Made by a program: the position numbers and the translations under genes
Assembly (NCBI GenBank): GCA_902798385.1
Contig: CADBWK010000004.1
Span: forward strand, 61,045-125,044
Reading direction: 5' to 3'
Origin: an uncultured Bacteroidales bacterium
GTDB taxonomy: Bacteria; Bacteroidota; Bacteroidia; Bacteroidales; Paludibacteraceae
Length of the DNA stretch: 64,000 nucleotides
The notes under the pieces: generated by a model
Databases searched by the model: none
Told to the model about the DNA's origin: nothing
What the model saw: only the letters and a program-made list of their open reading frames with translations
Shown here: one piece after another, positions 34,960-43,565 of the stretch
How the letters are laid out: every line of letters begins with the position of its first letter
How positions within the stretch are numbered: the first letter of the stretch is position 1

Positions 34960-35484
34960 TCAAATTTTACACATTTTTGTTATTTTTTTCCACACAATTT
35001 CATCTTCTCCCGCCCTATAAGCAATGAATCGCGCCAAAACAAACAAATAATCACTCAGCCTATTCACGAATTGTAACGACACAGCACTCGCCTTTGCCTC
35101 GATCATTCTACGCTCTGCGCGGCGGCAGATAGTGCGGCATACATGGCTACGACTCACACCTTCGTTTCCGGCCGGTAACAGAAACGCATGCTGCTTCGGG
35201 ACGACTGCCTGCATCGCATCTATCCACGCTTCCAGCTGCTTCACATCCGCCTCTACGATCCATTCTCCCGGAGCTTCACTCAACTCCGCGCCCAAGTTAA
35301 AGAGCTTGTTCTGGATCCATTCCAACTCTGCCTGCACATCGCTCGCCGCCACGCGCAGCAGTCCTATCCAACTGTTCAGCTCATCAACCGTACCGTACGC
35401 CTCGATACGCACATCCGTTTTCGCTACACGCTGACCGTTAGCCAACGAGGTCTCTCCTTTGTCGCCTGTCTTGGTATAAATCAT
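34960..35484 (-). CDS. Cob(I)alamin adenosyltransferase, PduO type
   Basis: Transfers the adenosyl group of ATP to cob(I)alamin to form coenzyme B12. The 174-aa chain has the PduO signature YTKTGDKGETSLANGQRVAK at the N-terminus, YGTVDELNSWIG, and the helix SHVCRTICRRAERRM with the ATP-binding arginines, then VNRLSDYLFVLAR. Its start overlaps the upstream methyltransferase stop by 4 bp. Confidence 0.95.
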   Translation of the reverse strand: MIYTKTGDKGETSLANGQRVAKTDVRIEAYGTVDELNSWIGLLRVAASDVQAELEWIQNKLFNLGAELSEAPGEWIVEADVKQLEAWIDAMQAVVPKQHAFLLPAGNEGVSRSHVCRTICRRAERRMIEAKASAVSLQFVNRLSDYLFVLARFIAYRAGEDEIVWKKITKMCKI

Positions 35485-36293
35485 AATCGTATTTTATAAT
35501 GTCGCTTCAAATAATGGGAATCCACAAACAGCAGTCCCACATGATACAGATCCATGCTGGTCGTCACCCGTGCATCACATTTCAGTTCGTCCCAAGCACG
35601 CTCCATTTCCTCCGAGTAATGGATATCATCCAACACCAGAACACCTTTTTCCGGCATTCTTGGCAGCAGAAAATCCACGTACCGCATCGTCGCTTCATAG
35701 GTATGATTCGCATCCACATACGCCACATCGATGCGTTCACGCGCGCGTTTATACAAGGTGTCATCTATGTTCCCTTCTACCCACTCAATATTCTCCAACC
35801 GCAACGCTCGCCATACGCCTTGCGCCATACGCAACACTTCCCCGCTTCCTTCCATCGTTATCACGCGGTTCCTGCTGTCTGCAGCCGCCAGATAAGCCGT
35901 TGTTACGCCCAACGACGTACCCAACTCCAATATCTCCAGCGGACGTTTCTCGTGTTCGCCGATCCAGTTCACCAACCGGAACAAAGCCTGTCCCACCTGC
36001 TTACTCTCCAGGTGCGTCTTCGCCATATCACACACTCGGCGTTGCATATGCTTCCCTTCCGGCGCACCCTGCGAGCCGTAATCGACAACATCGAGGGTAT
36101 CCTCACGAGCCAAAAGCATCTCTCTTCTGCGCTCGATATCCGCAAAACAGTAATAGGCATTCTCATCCCTCAGAATAAATCGCACCAACTCAAACAAGTA
36201 CGGCGAATGAATCCCTTCACCGGTCGTATTCCAAGACGTAAAGAAATGCTTCAGAAACGCCCAAACCCTATGGAAACTACTACTATTTGCCAT
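35481..36293 (-). CDS. Class I SAM-dependent methyltransferase
   Basis: A 270-aa methyltransferase. The SAM motif I is ILELGTSLGVTTAYLA (residues ~115-130), followed by the VITMEGSGEVL acidic strand (motif II), the NIDDTL segment and the VAYVDANHTYEATMRYV motif resembling O-methyltransferase family 3, with LVLDDIHYSEEM later. The N-terminus SSFHRVWAFLKHFFTSWNTTGEGIHSPYLFELVRF is shared with Bacteroidota proteins annotated only as methyltransferases. The substrate is unknown. It shares an interleaved promoter region with the divergent gene at 36354. Confidence 0.82.
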   Translation of the reverse strand: MANSSSFHRVWAFLKHFFTSWNTTGEGIHSPYLFELVRFILRDENAYYCFADIERRREMLLAREDTLDVVDYGSQGAPEGKHMQRRVCDMAKTHLESKQVGQALFRLVNWIGEHEKRPLEILELGTSLGVTTAYLAAADSRNRVITMEGSGEVLRMAQGVWRALRLENIEWVEGNIDDTLYKRARERIDVAYVDANHTYEATMRYVDFLLPRMPEKGVLVLDDIHYSEEMERAWDELKCDARVTTSMDLYHVGLLFVDSHYLKRHYKIRL

Positions 36294-36301
36294 TTATCGT
36301 G

Positions 36302-36349
36302 CAAAATTACTAAAAAATTTGCATATATGCAAAAAAAAGTGTACTTTTG
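36302..36349. promoter_or_regulatory. Interleaved divergent promoters on a perfect palindrome
   Basis: Leftward promoter: -7 TAATTTTG read on the minus strand at 36302-36309, -33 TTG (CAA on plus) at 36330-36332. Rightward promoter: -33 TTG at 36319-36321, -7 TACTTTTG at 36342-36349. Both gaps are 20 nt. The two -33 boxes are arms of the 16-bp palindrome TTTGCATATATGCAAA, separated by 8 nt. RNA polymerase could occupy only one at a time. Confidence 0.75.
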
Positions 36350-36353
36350 TCGC

Positions 36354-37586
36354 ATGATTTTGAATTATATTTGGATTTCGCTCATTTTGATAGCCGTCTT
36401 AATGGGCTTGGTACAAGCAATTTGTTACGGAAACGTAGATATCTTCTCTGCGATTCTCAATTCCACTTTTGATAGCGCCAAAACGGGTTTTGAACTCTCG
36501 CTCGGTCTAACCGGTGTACTGGCGTTGTGGATGGGAATCATGAAAATCGGCGAGAAAGCAGGGGCTGTCAACACGCTTGGCAAAGCCATCAATCCCTTCT
36601 TCAGCCGTATCTTCCCGGAGATCCCGAAAGGACATCCGGTTTATGGCTCCATGCTGATGAATTTCGCGGCGAACATGCTGGGGCTTGACAACGCCGCTAC
36701 ACCGATGGGACTTAAAGCCATGGGTGAGTTACAGGAATTGAACACGAACAAGGCCAAAGCTTCCAACGCGATGATCATGTTCGTCGTGCTTGGAGCTTCC
36801 GGACTGACGCTTATCCCAACGACAATCATGGCCTATCGCGCCCAACTCGGCGCCGCCAACCCCGCAGATGTCTTCCTTCCCATCCTGATTGCCACCTACG
36901 TAGCGACGCTGGTCGGACTCATCTGCGTTTGCATAGCGCAGAAGATCCGCCTCAAAGATCCCGTCGTCTTAAGTACACTTATCGGCCTGACCGCACTCGT
37001 CGGTTTGCTCGTTTGGGGAGCTACCAAACTGAATCCGAACACCTTATCCGTCGTTTCGGCAGCAATCGCAGCCATCCTCTTACTCGGCGTCATATGCTGG
37101 TTTGTCATACAAGCCATGGCAAAGAAGATCAACGTCTATGATGCCTTTATCGACGGCGCCAAAGGCGGATTCCAGACCGCCATAGGCATCATTCCCTACC
37201 TTATCGCTATCCTCGTAGCAGTCGGCATGTTCCGCGCATCCGGAGCGATGGGACTGCTCGAACAAGGGATCGCATGGTGTTTTGCGGCATGCGGCATCAA
37301 CCCGGATCTCGCCGGAGCCGTTCCTACAGCACTCATGAAACCGCTTAGCGGTAGCGGCGCACGAGGACTGATGCTCGAAGCGATGACCAATTATGGTGCA
37401 GACAGCCTCGTCGGACGACTCTGCTGCATCCTCCAGGGAACCACAGACACCACCTTCTACGTTCTCGCCGTCTATTTCGGCAGCGTAAATATCAAAGATA
37501 CAGGACACGCGGTAGCATGCTGCTTACTCGCCGACCTCGCCGGCGCCATAGCAGCCTTCGCCATTGCGCCTATCTTCTTCGGATGA
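36354..37586 (+). CDS. Fused SpmA-SpmB nucleoside-recognition (Gate) domain membrane protein
   Basis: A 410-aa polytopic protein in which two units of the nucleoside recognition/Gate domain, separate genes spmA and spmB in spore-formers, are fused. First half: TGFELSLGLTGVLALWMGIMKIGEKAG and the FAANMLGLDNAATPMGLKAM motif. Second half: FIDGAKGGFQTAIGIIPYLIAILVAVG and TALMKPLSGSGARGLM. Its role in non-sporulating Bacteroidota is unknown. I start at the ATG at 36354, only ~4 nt past the -7 box, so the mRNA would be leaderless; the longer upstream frame is antisense to the methyltransferase gene. Confidence 0.88.
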   Translation: MILNYIWISLILIAVLMGLVQAICYGNVDIFSAILNSTFDSAKTGFELSLGLTGVLALWMGIMKIGEKAGAVNTLGKAINPFFSRIFPEIPKGHPVYGSMLMNFAANMLGLDNAATPMGLKAMGELQELNTNKAKASNAMIMFVVLGASGLTLIPTTIMAYRAQLGAANPADVFLPILIATYVATLVGLICVCIAQKIRLKDPVVLSTLIGLTALVGLLVWGATKLNPNTLSVVSAAIAAILLLGVICWFVIQAMAKKINVYDAFIDGAKGGFQTAIGIIPYLIAILVAVGMFRASGAMGLLEQGIAWCFAACGINPDLAGAVPTALMKPLSGSGARGLMLEAMTNYGADSLVGRLCCILQGTTDTTFYVLAVYFGSVNIKDTGHAVACCLLADLAGAIAAFAIAPIFFG

Positions 37587-37588
37587 GT

Positions 37589-37665
37589 AGTAGGATATTA
37601 GTAGGTGATTAGTAGGTGATTAGTAGGTGATTAGTAGGTGATTAGTAGGTTATTAGTAGGTTATT
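37589..37665 (+). repeat. Seven tandem 11-bp repeats before ybeY
   Basis: Seven perfect or near-perfect units of AGTAGGTGATT (variants AGTAGGATATT first, AGTAGGTTATT in the last two) fill the whole gap between the SpmAB stop and the ybeY ATG. Each unit contains a purine-rich AGTAGG, so the repeat occupies the position of the ribosome-binding site. Confidence 0.92.
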
Positions 37666-37668
37666 ATC

Positions 37669-38085
37669 ATGGTTAAATACATTGCGGATAGTATAGAGAT
37701 GCCGGCGCTGGATGAGCGCCGTGTGACGCGTTGGATTCGTGCCGTAGCGGCAGACTATGGCTTTAGTGTGGGCAATATCAATTATATCTTCTGCTCCGAT
37801 GAGCGGGAATTAGCCGTGAATCGCGAGTTCCTCGGCCACGATTACTACACCGACGTCATCACCTTTGACTACTCCACAGCCTCGACACTCAACGGCGATA
37901 TCTTCATCTCCCTCGATACTGTCCGTTCCAACGCAGAGATGGTGAACACGACCTTTGAGCACGAACTCCATCGTATCTTGATCCACGGAGTCCTTCACCT
38001 CACCGGGCAAGGAGATAAGACGCCCGAGACGAAAATCCAAATGACCGAAAAAGAAGAAAAAGCATTAGCCAAACTTGGCGAATAA
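37669..38085 (+). CDS. ybeY: Endoribonuclease YbeY
   Basis: YbeY is a metal-dependent RNase for 16S rRNA 3'-end maturation and ribosome quality control. The 138-aa chain has the zinc motif HRILIHGVLHLTGQGDKTP (HGxLHLxGxxD-like; the last ligand position reads GD) and the NxEFLGHDYYTDVITF segment. The start ATG follows directly after an 11-bp tandem repeat array. The stop overlaps the upstream in-frame extension of the next ORF but not its likely start. Confidence 0.95.
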   Translation: MVKYIADSIEMPALDERRVTRWIRAVAADYGFSVGNINYIFCSDERELAVNREFLGHDYYTDVITFDYSTASTLNGDIFISLDTVRSNAEMVNTTFEHELHRILIHGVLHLTGQGDKTPETKIQMTEKEEKALAKLGE

Positions 38086-38098
38086 AAATAGATCCGTT

Positions 38099-39742
38099 AT
38101 GAAAAAAGTATTAGTCATTTTAAGTCTGGTATGGACAGTGGTGTCCGTGAAGGCAGTGGAATACTGCTCGGGGACATCCTGGGGTTACGCGGGGACGAAC
38201 GTGACCGGCGGAGGTAGCGCGACACCGACATTAGTCAGTAGCGAGAGCGAGCTGAAGAGTGCGCTCAAGAACAACAAAGTCATCATCATCACCGCAGATA
38301 TCACGGTCAGCGGGCAAATCAGTATTGAAGGGAAGAACCATATCACCCTGATGGCGTTGCCGGGCAAGAAACTGATTAGTACCAACCAGACGCAGAGCGG
38401 ATCAGGTATTCTGTCAATCAAAAACGGGAGTTCGAATATCATCCTGCGTAACCTGACTTTTGAAGGTCCTGGAGCTTTTGATTGCGACGGTAAGGACAAC
38501 CTGACGGTTAGTGCGTCTCAGAACATATGGGTGGATCATTGCGATTTTCAGGACGGTTGTGACGGTAATTTTGACATCAACAACACATCAGACAATATCA
38601 CGGTCTCGTGGTGTCGTTTCCGCTACCTGAAAGCTCCCCGTCCTCGAGATTCCGGTGACACGAACCCGGATCATACGGATGATCACCGTTTCTCTAATCT
38701 GGTGGGCTCGAGTGCGAGCGACAAGCCGAGCGATGGGACGTATAATATCACGTACGCGTTCTGCTGGTGGGACGAAGGCTGCAAACAGCGGATGACGCGT
38801 TGCAGGAACTGCGAGTTGCATTTTCTAAACTGCTACTGGAACAGTTCCGTAGCGGATTACTACGTGGGTCCGCAGAATGCCAAGTGTTATTTCGAGGGTT
38901 GCACATTTTCGGGCAAGGCGAATAGCCCTTCGAAGATCTGGAGCGATTCGTACGGGGGCAACACGAACCTGTGCACGTTCGTCAACTGCACCGGTAACTT
39001 ACCCTCTAATTCCGGCAATGTTTCTGCTCCTTCCTACACGTACGATCAGTTAAGTGCCGCAGACGCGAAGAACTATGTAACGAATAGCACTTGCGGCGCC
39101 GGTGCCACCTTAACCGTCACCAACAGCGGCGAAGTATCTTCATCGTGCGACGGAGAAGTGCCTCCTGTTGATCCGCCGGTAGTCTCCGATTGGTGGAACA
39201 TCTCCGATGATGATTTCAAAAACTTAGGTACTATTACGTCCGAAACCACAGTAAGGAATCTGCATATTGTAGCTACATCCGACAAAGCGGTAACGATTGA
39301 AGCCAATTCCCAAACGCTGGATACTATTCAATTCACTCATCGTCTCAAGCTAAATGGTACCGGTGCTAACAACTCCCGTCATTTATGGTTCAATGTAACA
39401 GGAAATTGCACGGTAACAATTTATCTAATGAGCGCCAAGAGTACGGAGGAGCGCACACTAAATATCGCAACGGGTTCATTCTGTAATATCGCATCCACTC
39501 TAACGGCCGGCACCTCCCTCGCAGCAAAGACATACTCTTACACCGGTTCTGCCACTCGCATCTATCTCTACTCTGCCAATAGCGGTATTAACATTTACGG
39601 CATCAAACTGGCATATCCGAGTCCGACAGGAATGGATCGCATAGAAAAACAAAGCGCAGCACATAAAGTACTGCGCAATGGTCAAGTGCTGATCTTTCGT
39701 GACGGAAAGACCTATAGTATTTTAGGCGCGCACATAGATTAA
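38099..39742 (+). CDS. Secreted polysaccharide lyase family 1 (pectate lyase)
   Basis: A 547-aa exported enzyme with signal peptide MKKVLVILSLVWTVVSVKA. Residues ~25-345 form the right-handed beta-helix of PL1: ITADITVSGQISIEGKNHITLMA, ILRNLTFEGPGAFD, the calcium-binding IWVDHCDFQDGCDGNFDI motif and a WWDEGCKQRMTR strand with the catalytic Arg region. It would cleave polygalacturonate by beta-elimination. A Pro-rich linker (EVPPVDPPV) leads to a C-terminal beta-domain and a terminal tail with KVLRNGQVLIFRDGKTY that recurs in the convergent gene at 39739, a candidate type IX sorting tail. I start at the ATG giving the signal peptide. Confidence 0.9.
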   Translation: MKKVLVILSLVWTVVSVKAVEYCSGTSWGYAGTNVTGGGSATPTLVSSESELKSALKNNKVIIITADITVSGQISIEGKNHITLMALPGKKLISTNQTQSGSGILSIKNGSSNIILRNLTFEGPGAFDCDGKDNLTVSASQNIWVDHCDFQDGCDGNFDINNTSDNITVSWCRFRYLKAPRPRDSGDTNPDHTDDHRFSNLVGSSASDKPSDGTYNITYAFCWWDEGCKQRMTRCRNCELHFLNCYWNSSVADYYVGPQNAKCYFEGCTFSGKANSPSKIWSDSYGGNTNLCTFVNCTGNLPSNSGNVSAPSYTYDQLSAADAKNYVTNSTCGAGATLTVTNSGEVSSSCDGEVPPVDPPVVSDWWNISDDDFKNLGTITSETTVRNLHIVATSDKAVTIEANSQTLDTIQFTHRLKLNGTGANNSRHLWFNVTGNCTVTIYLMSAKSTEERTLNIATGSFCNIASTLTAGTSLAAKTYSYTGSATRIYLYSANSGINIYGIKLAYPSPTGMDRIEKQSAAHKVLRNGQVLIFRDGKTYSILGAHID

Positions 39743-40767
39743 TAAACGCGCTGACCCGTAATCGTATATTCTACTCCGCTGCGGATAATAACAATCCTTC
39801 CGTTGCGGAGTATTTTTTGTGCAGGCTCGGTCACATCTATTACATCTACACCTTCTCCGGGATCATCTCCTAAACGCAAACCTACCATTACAGCATCGTG
39901 ATCCGAATAACGATAACTGGTCGACTGCGAAGTATTAGTATGCCATACTACGGCTTTGGTGATCTGTTCTGCCATCGAACTATTAGCAAAGGCATGGTCG
40001 ATCAATTCCCTTGTTCCTCTATAAAGATAGGAGTATGAAAGGGAATCATAACGAAGTAATTGCTCTTCATACCCGGCATTAAGGATGACAGACATGCAAT
40101 CTTCATCCATCTGCGCGTTGAAATCCCCCATAACAAGAATGTCAGGGTCTTTCACTTTGAGCGAGCCTCTCAATCCGTTTATCAGCCAACTGGCATTCTT
40201 TACACGTTGTGCTTTGGCAGCATCATCGGACATTGCCTTAAAGTGGTTCATCGAAAGCGTAAAACGCTCACCGGTAGATATCTCTGTCCATGCTTGAATG
40301 CGCATCACATTTTTGTAATACGCCGTTGTCGTGGTTGCATAATTGGATCCATAGGGTTCTACCGTGGCTTTCCGATAAACAAAGCCTGCTTTGATCGCAT
40401 TGTCGTAACTATCGGTAGCCACATTAATGCCGTCAGTAACCCATGCAAAATACTCACCTCCCAACTGATCGTTTATCGCATCAACCAGATGTTGCAGCGA
40501 GACAGGTTTGGCCTCCACTTCACAAAAAGCGAATATATCCGCGCCGGAAGCAACCATCATATCCACAATGCGTTGGGTCTTAATAGCAAGCCCCTCGTCG
40601 TCGTTATACGACGGTCGACTGGACTCTGCATAGTTGATATAGTAGTTCTGCAGGTTATTCGCCAAAACCACCACACGGGCATTACCCAGATCCGGTACGG
40701 CAGGCAAGGCGGCTTGCACAATAAGTGCAGCCGCCAAACCAAACCATATCAACAGATGACGTTTCAT
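39739..40767 (-). CDS. Secreted endonuclease/exonuclease/phosphatase-family protein
   Basis: A 342-aa EEP-fold protein with signal peptide [20 protein letters not shown]. The fold markers are FAFCEVEAKP (catalytic Glu), LSMNHFKAMSDD, VMGDFNAQMDE and the final SDHDAVMVGLRL (Asp-His). These enzymes cut phosphodiester or phosphoester bonds in DNA, lipids or nucleotides; the substrate is not visible here. The C-terminal tail carries QKILRNGRIVIIRSGVEY, matching the pectate lyase tail in spacing. I take the ATG overlapping the sdhAB stop by 1 bp. The last 4 bp overlap the pectate lyase 3' end. Confidence 0.85.
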   Translation of the reverse strand: MKRHLLIWFGLAAALIVQAALPAVPDLGNARVVVLANNLQNYYINYAESSRPSYNDDEGLAIKTQRIVDMMVASGADIFAFCEVEAKPVSLQHLVDAINDQLGGEYFAWVTDGINVATDSYDNAIKAGFVYRKATVEPYGSNYATTTTAYYKNVMRIQAWTEISTGERFTLSMNHFKAMSDDAAKAQRVKNASWLINGLRGSLKVKDPDILVMGDFNAQMDEDCMSVILNAGYEEQLLRYDSLSYSYLYRGTRELIDHAFANSSMAEQITKAVVWHTNTSQSTSYRYSDHDAVMVGLRLGDDPGEGVDVIDVTEPAQKILRNGRIVIIRSGVEYTITGQRVY

Positions 40768-43553
40768 CAATCTTTGAATTTAGCGCAGAGGAACTCGCGG
40801 TTCAGGCGAGCGATGTTAGCAAGGCTGACAGATTTCGGGCACTCAGCGGCACAGGCGCCGGTGTTGGTACAGTTACCGAATCCGAGTTCGTCCATCTTAG
40901 CCACCATCGCTTTCGCACGCGCCGCAGCCTCGATCTTACCTTGCGGCAGAAGAGCAAGTTGCGAAACCTTTGCGGAAACGAAGAGCATAGCCGAACCATT
41001 CTTACAAGCCGCAGCACAAGCACCGCAACCGATACAGCTGGCAGCGTCCATGGCTTCGTCGGCTACGGGCTTCGGAATAGGAATAGCGTTCGCATCAGGT
41101 ACACCACCGGTGTTGACACTCACGAAGCCACCTGCCTGCATGATCTTGTCGTACGCACCGCGATCTACCATCAAGTCCTTGATTACAGGGAACGCACGGC
41201 TACGCCACGGCTCTACGGTGATGGTCTCGCCGTCTTTGAACTTACGCATGTGAAGCTGGCAGGTCGTGATGGCGCTGTCAGGTCCGTGCGGGTGACCGTT
41301 GACGTACATCGAGCACATACCGCAGATACCCTCACGGCAGTCGTGATCGTAGGTAACGGGGTCTTTGTGCTCTGCAACGAGTTGCTCGTTGAGAATATCG
41401 ATCATCTCCAAGAACGAAGCACCTTGGAAGACGTGCTTCAGGTCATACGTCTCAAAATGACCTTGTGCTTTAGGTCCCGCCTGTCTCCAAACGCGAACCT
41501 TAATATCAATGAGTTGCGGTTCTGCATCCTCACCCATGTATTTCCAGCAGCCGACATAAGCGAACTTGTCATCCTGACGGAGAGCCTCACCTTCCGGCGT
41601 CTGGTATTCCTCGCGGAAGTGACCACCGCAAGACTCCTCACGATGAAGAGCATCTACGGCCATCAGACGACCGATCTCGATGAAGTCAGCCAAACGGAGC
41701 GCTTTCTCCAACTCGTTATTCAGGCTGTTAGCCTCACCCGGGATGTAAACGTTCGTCCAGAACTCTTTCTTGATGGCATCGATTTTCTTGATACCTTCCT
41801 TCAAGCCTTCTGCTGTACGACCCATACCTACGAAGTCCCACATGATGAGACCTAACTCTTTATGAATCGAGTCAACCGAACGATTGCCCTGGATAGCCAT
41901 CAAGCGATCAATCTTGTCCTGAACAGCCTTCTCCGCCTCAGCGAATTCAGGCAGGTCCGTACTCATACGCGGTACACCGATCTGATCGCTCAGATAGTTC
42001 TGAATCGTATAAGGAAGAACGAAGTAACCGTCAGCCAAACCTTGCATCAATGCCGAAGCACCCAGACGGTTTGCTCCGTGGTCGGAGAAGTTGGCCTCAC
42101 CGATACAGAACAGACCCTTAACGGTCGTCTGGAGTTCATAGTCAACCCAGATACCACCCATCGTGTAGTGGATAGCCGGGAAGATCATCATCGGGTTCTC
42201 GTACGGGTTCTCGTCCACGATCTTCTCGTACATCTGGAAGAGGTTTCCATACTTCTGAGCCACTACATCCTTACCAAGACGCTGGATAGCATCGCTGAAA
42301 TCCAAGAATACAGCGAGACCGGTATTATTGACACCATAACCCTTGTCGCAACGCTCTTTGGCAGCACGCGAAGCTACGTCACGCGGAACGAGGTTACCGA
42401 AGGCCGGATAACGGCGCTCGAGATAGTAATCGCGATCCTCTTCGGGGATATCACGACCCTTGATCTCACCGGCTTGCAGACGCTTAGCATCTTCGAGTTT
42501 CTTCGGAACCCAGATACGACCGTCATTACGGAGCGACTCCGACATCAAGGTCAACTTACTTTGGAAGTCACCGTGCTTCGGAATACAGGTCGGGTGAATC
42601 TGTGCGTAGCAGGGGTTAGCAAACAATGCACCGTGGCGGTACATCTGCATAGCAGCCGAACCGTTGGAAGCCATCGCGTTCGTGCTCAGGAAGAACGTAT
42701 TTCCGTATCCGCCGGAACCAACTACAACAGCGTGAGCGAAGAAGCGCTCGATGCGACCGGTAACGAGGTTACGAGCGATGATTCCACGAGCACGTTGTTC
42801 ACCATTCTCATCCTTAATAAGCACGATATCCAGCATCTCATAGCGGGTGTACATCTTCACTTTACCCTTACCGATCTGGCGGCTCAATGCGCTATAAGCG
42901 CCGAGCAGCAACTGCTGACCGGTCTGACCTTTTGCGTAGAAGGTACGGCTAACCTGTGCACCACCGAACGAACGGTTGTCGAGCAAACCGCCGTATTCGC
43001 GTGCGAAAGGAACACCTTGTGCGACACACTGGTCGATGATATTGTTACTTACCTCTGCCAAACGGTATACGTTCGCCTCACGAGCACGGTAGTCACCACC
43101 CTTAATCGTATCATAATAGAGACGATAAACACTATCACCGTCATTCTGATAGTTCTTCGCAGCGTTGATACCACCTTGTGCAGCAATCGAGTGCGCGCGG
43201 CGCGGACTATCCTGGATACAGAAGTTAAGTACGTTAAATCCCATCTCTGCGAGCGAAGCCGCAGCCGATGCACCGGCCAAACCCGTACCTACTACGATCA
43301 CGTCCAGACGACGTTTGTTTGCGGGGTTAACGAGTTTCTGATGGTTCTTATAGTTCGTCCATTTGAGCTCCAGAGGACCGGCAGGAATCTTTGCCATTTC
43401 CGGCGTGATAACCGGCGTGGTAGCCTCTTTCACAGCCTCCGCTACTTTGTTTACCGCAGCTTCTGCTACATCCAATGCAGCCTCAGCAGCCTTTACGGCT
43501 ACTTTCTTAGCTGCCTTAACAGCAGCTTCCTTTATTTCTTCTTTCTTTGCCAT
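40767..43553 (-). CDS. Fused succinate dehydrogenase/fumarate reductase SdhA-SdhB
   Basis: A single 928-aa chain joining the flavoprotein and iron-sulfur subunits that are separate in all relatives I know. Residues ~1-60 are an Ala/Lys/Glu-rich extension. Then SdhA: FAD motif [17 protein letters not shown] (~84), the [16 protein letters not shown]-His motif, [11 protein letters not shown], and the capping region. At ~678 the chain runs through GEDAEPQL straight into SdhB ([17 protein letters not shown]). SdhB has all cluster cysteines: CREGICGMC (~741), [11 protein letters not shown] (~843) and [13 protein letters not shown] (~898). The complex reduces fumarate or oxidises succinate at the inner membrane with SdhC encoded 12 bp upstream. 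Confidence 0.95.
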   Translation of the reverse strand: MAKKEEIKEAAVKAAKKVAVKAAEAALDVAEAAVNKVAEAVKEATTPVITPEMAKIPAGPLELKWTNYKNHQKLVNPANKRRLDVIVVGTGLAGASAAASLAEMGFNVLNFCIQDSPRRAHSIAAQGGINAAKNYQNDGDSVYRLYYDTIKGGDYRAREANVYRLAEVSNNIIDQCVAQGVPFAREYGGLLDNRSFGGAQVSRTFYAKGQTGQQLLLGAYSALSRQIGKGKVKMYTRYEMLDIVLIKDENGEQRARGIIARNLVTGRIERFFAHAVVVGSGGYGNTFFLSTNAMASNGSAAMQMYRHGALFANPCYAQIHPTCIPKHGDFQSKLTLMSESLRNDGRIWVPKKLEDAKRLQAGEIKGRDIPEEDRDYYLERRYPAFGNLVPRDVASRAAKERCDKGYGVNNTGLAVFLDFSDAIQRLGKDVVAQKYGNLFQMYEKIVDENPYENPMMIFPAIHYTMGGIWVDYELQTTVKGLFCIGEANFSDHGANRLGASALMQGLADGYFVLPYTIQNYLSDQIGVPRMSTDLPEFAEAEKAVQDKIDRLMAIQGNRSVDSIHKELGLIMWDFVGMGRTAEGLKEGIKKIDAIKKEFWTNVYIPGEANSLNNELEKALRLADFIEIGRLMAVDALHREESCGGHFREEYQTPEGEALRQDDKFAYVGCWKYMGEDAEPQLIDIKVRVWRQAGPKAQGHFETYDLKHVFQGASFLEMIDILNEQLVAEHKDPVTYDHDCREGICGMCSMYVNGHPHGPDSAITTCQLHMRKFKDGETITVEPWRSRAFPVIKDLMVDRGAYDKIMQAGGFVSVNTGGVPDANAIPIPKPVADEAMDAASCIGCGACAAACKNGSAMLFVSAKVSQLALLPQGKIEAAARAKAMVAKMDELGFGNCTNTGACAAECPKSVSLANIARLNREFLCAKFKD

Positions 43554-43565
43554 AATGTTAAAATT

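Noticed and set aside
35499-36353. N-terminal extension of the SpmAB frame
   Set aside because: Runs antisense through the methyltransferase gene; the leaderless ATG at 36354 with a clear promoter explains the real gene.
37589-37665. CRISPR array
   Set aside because: Units are 11 bp with no spacers between them and no cas genes are present.
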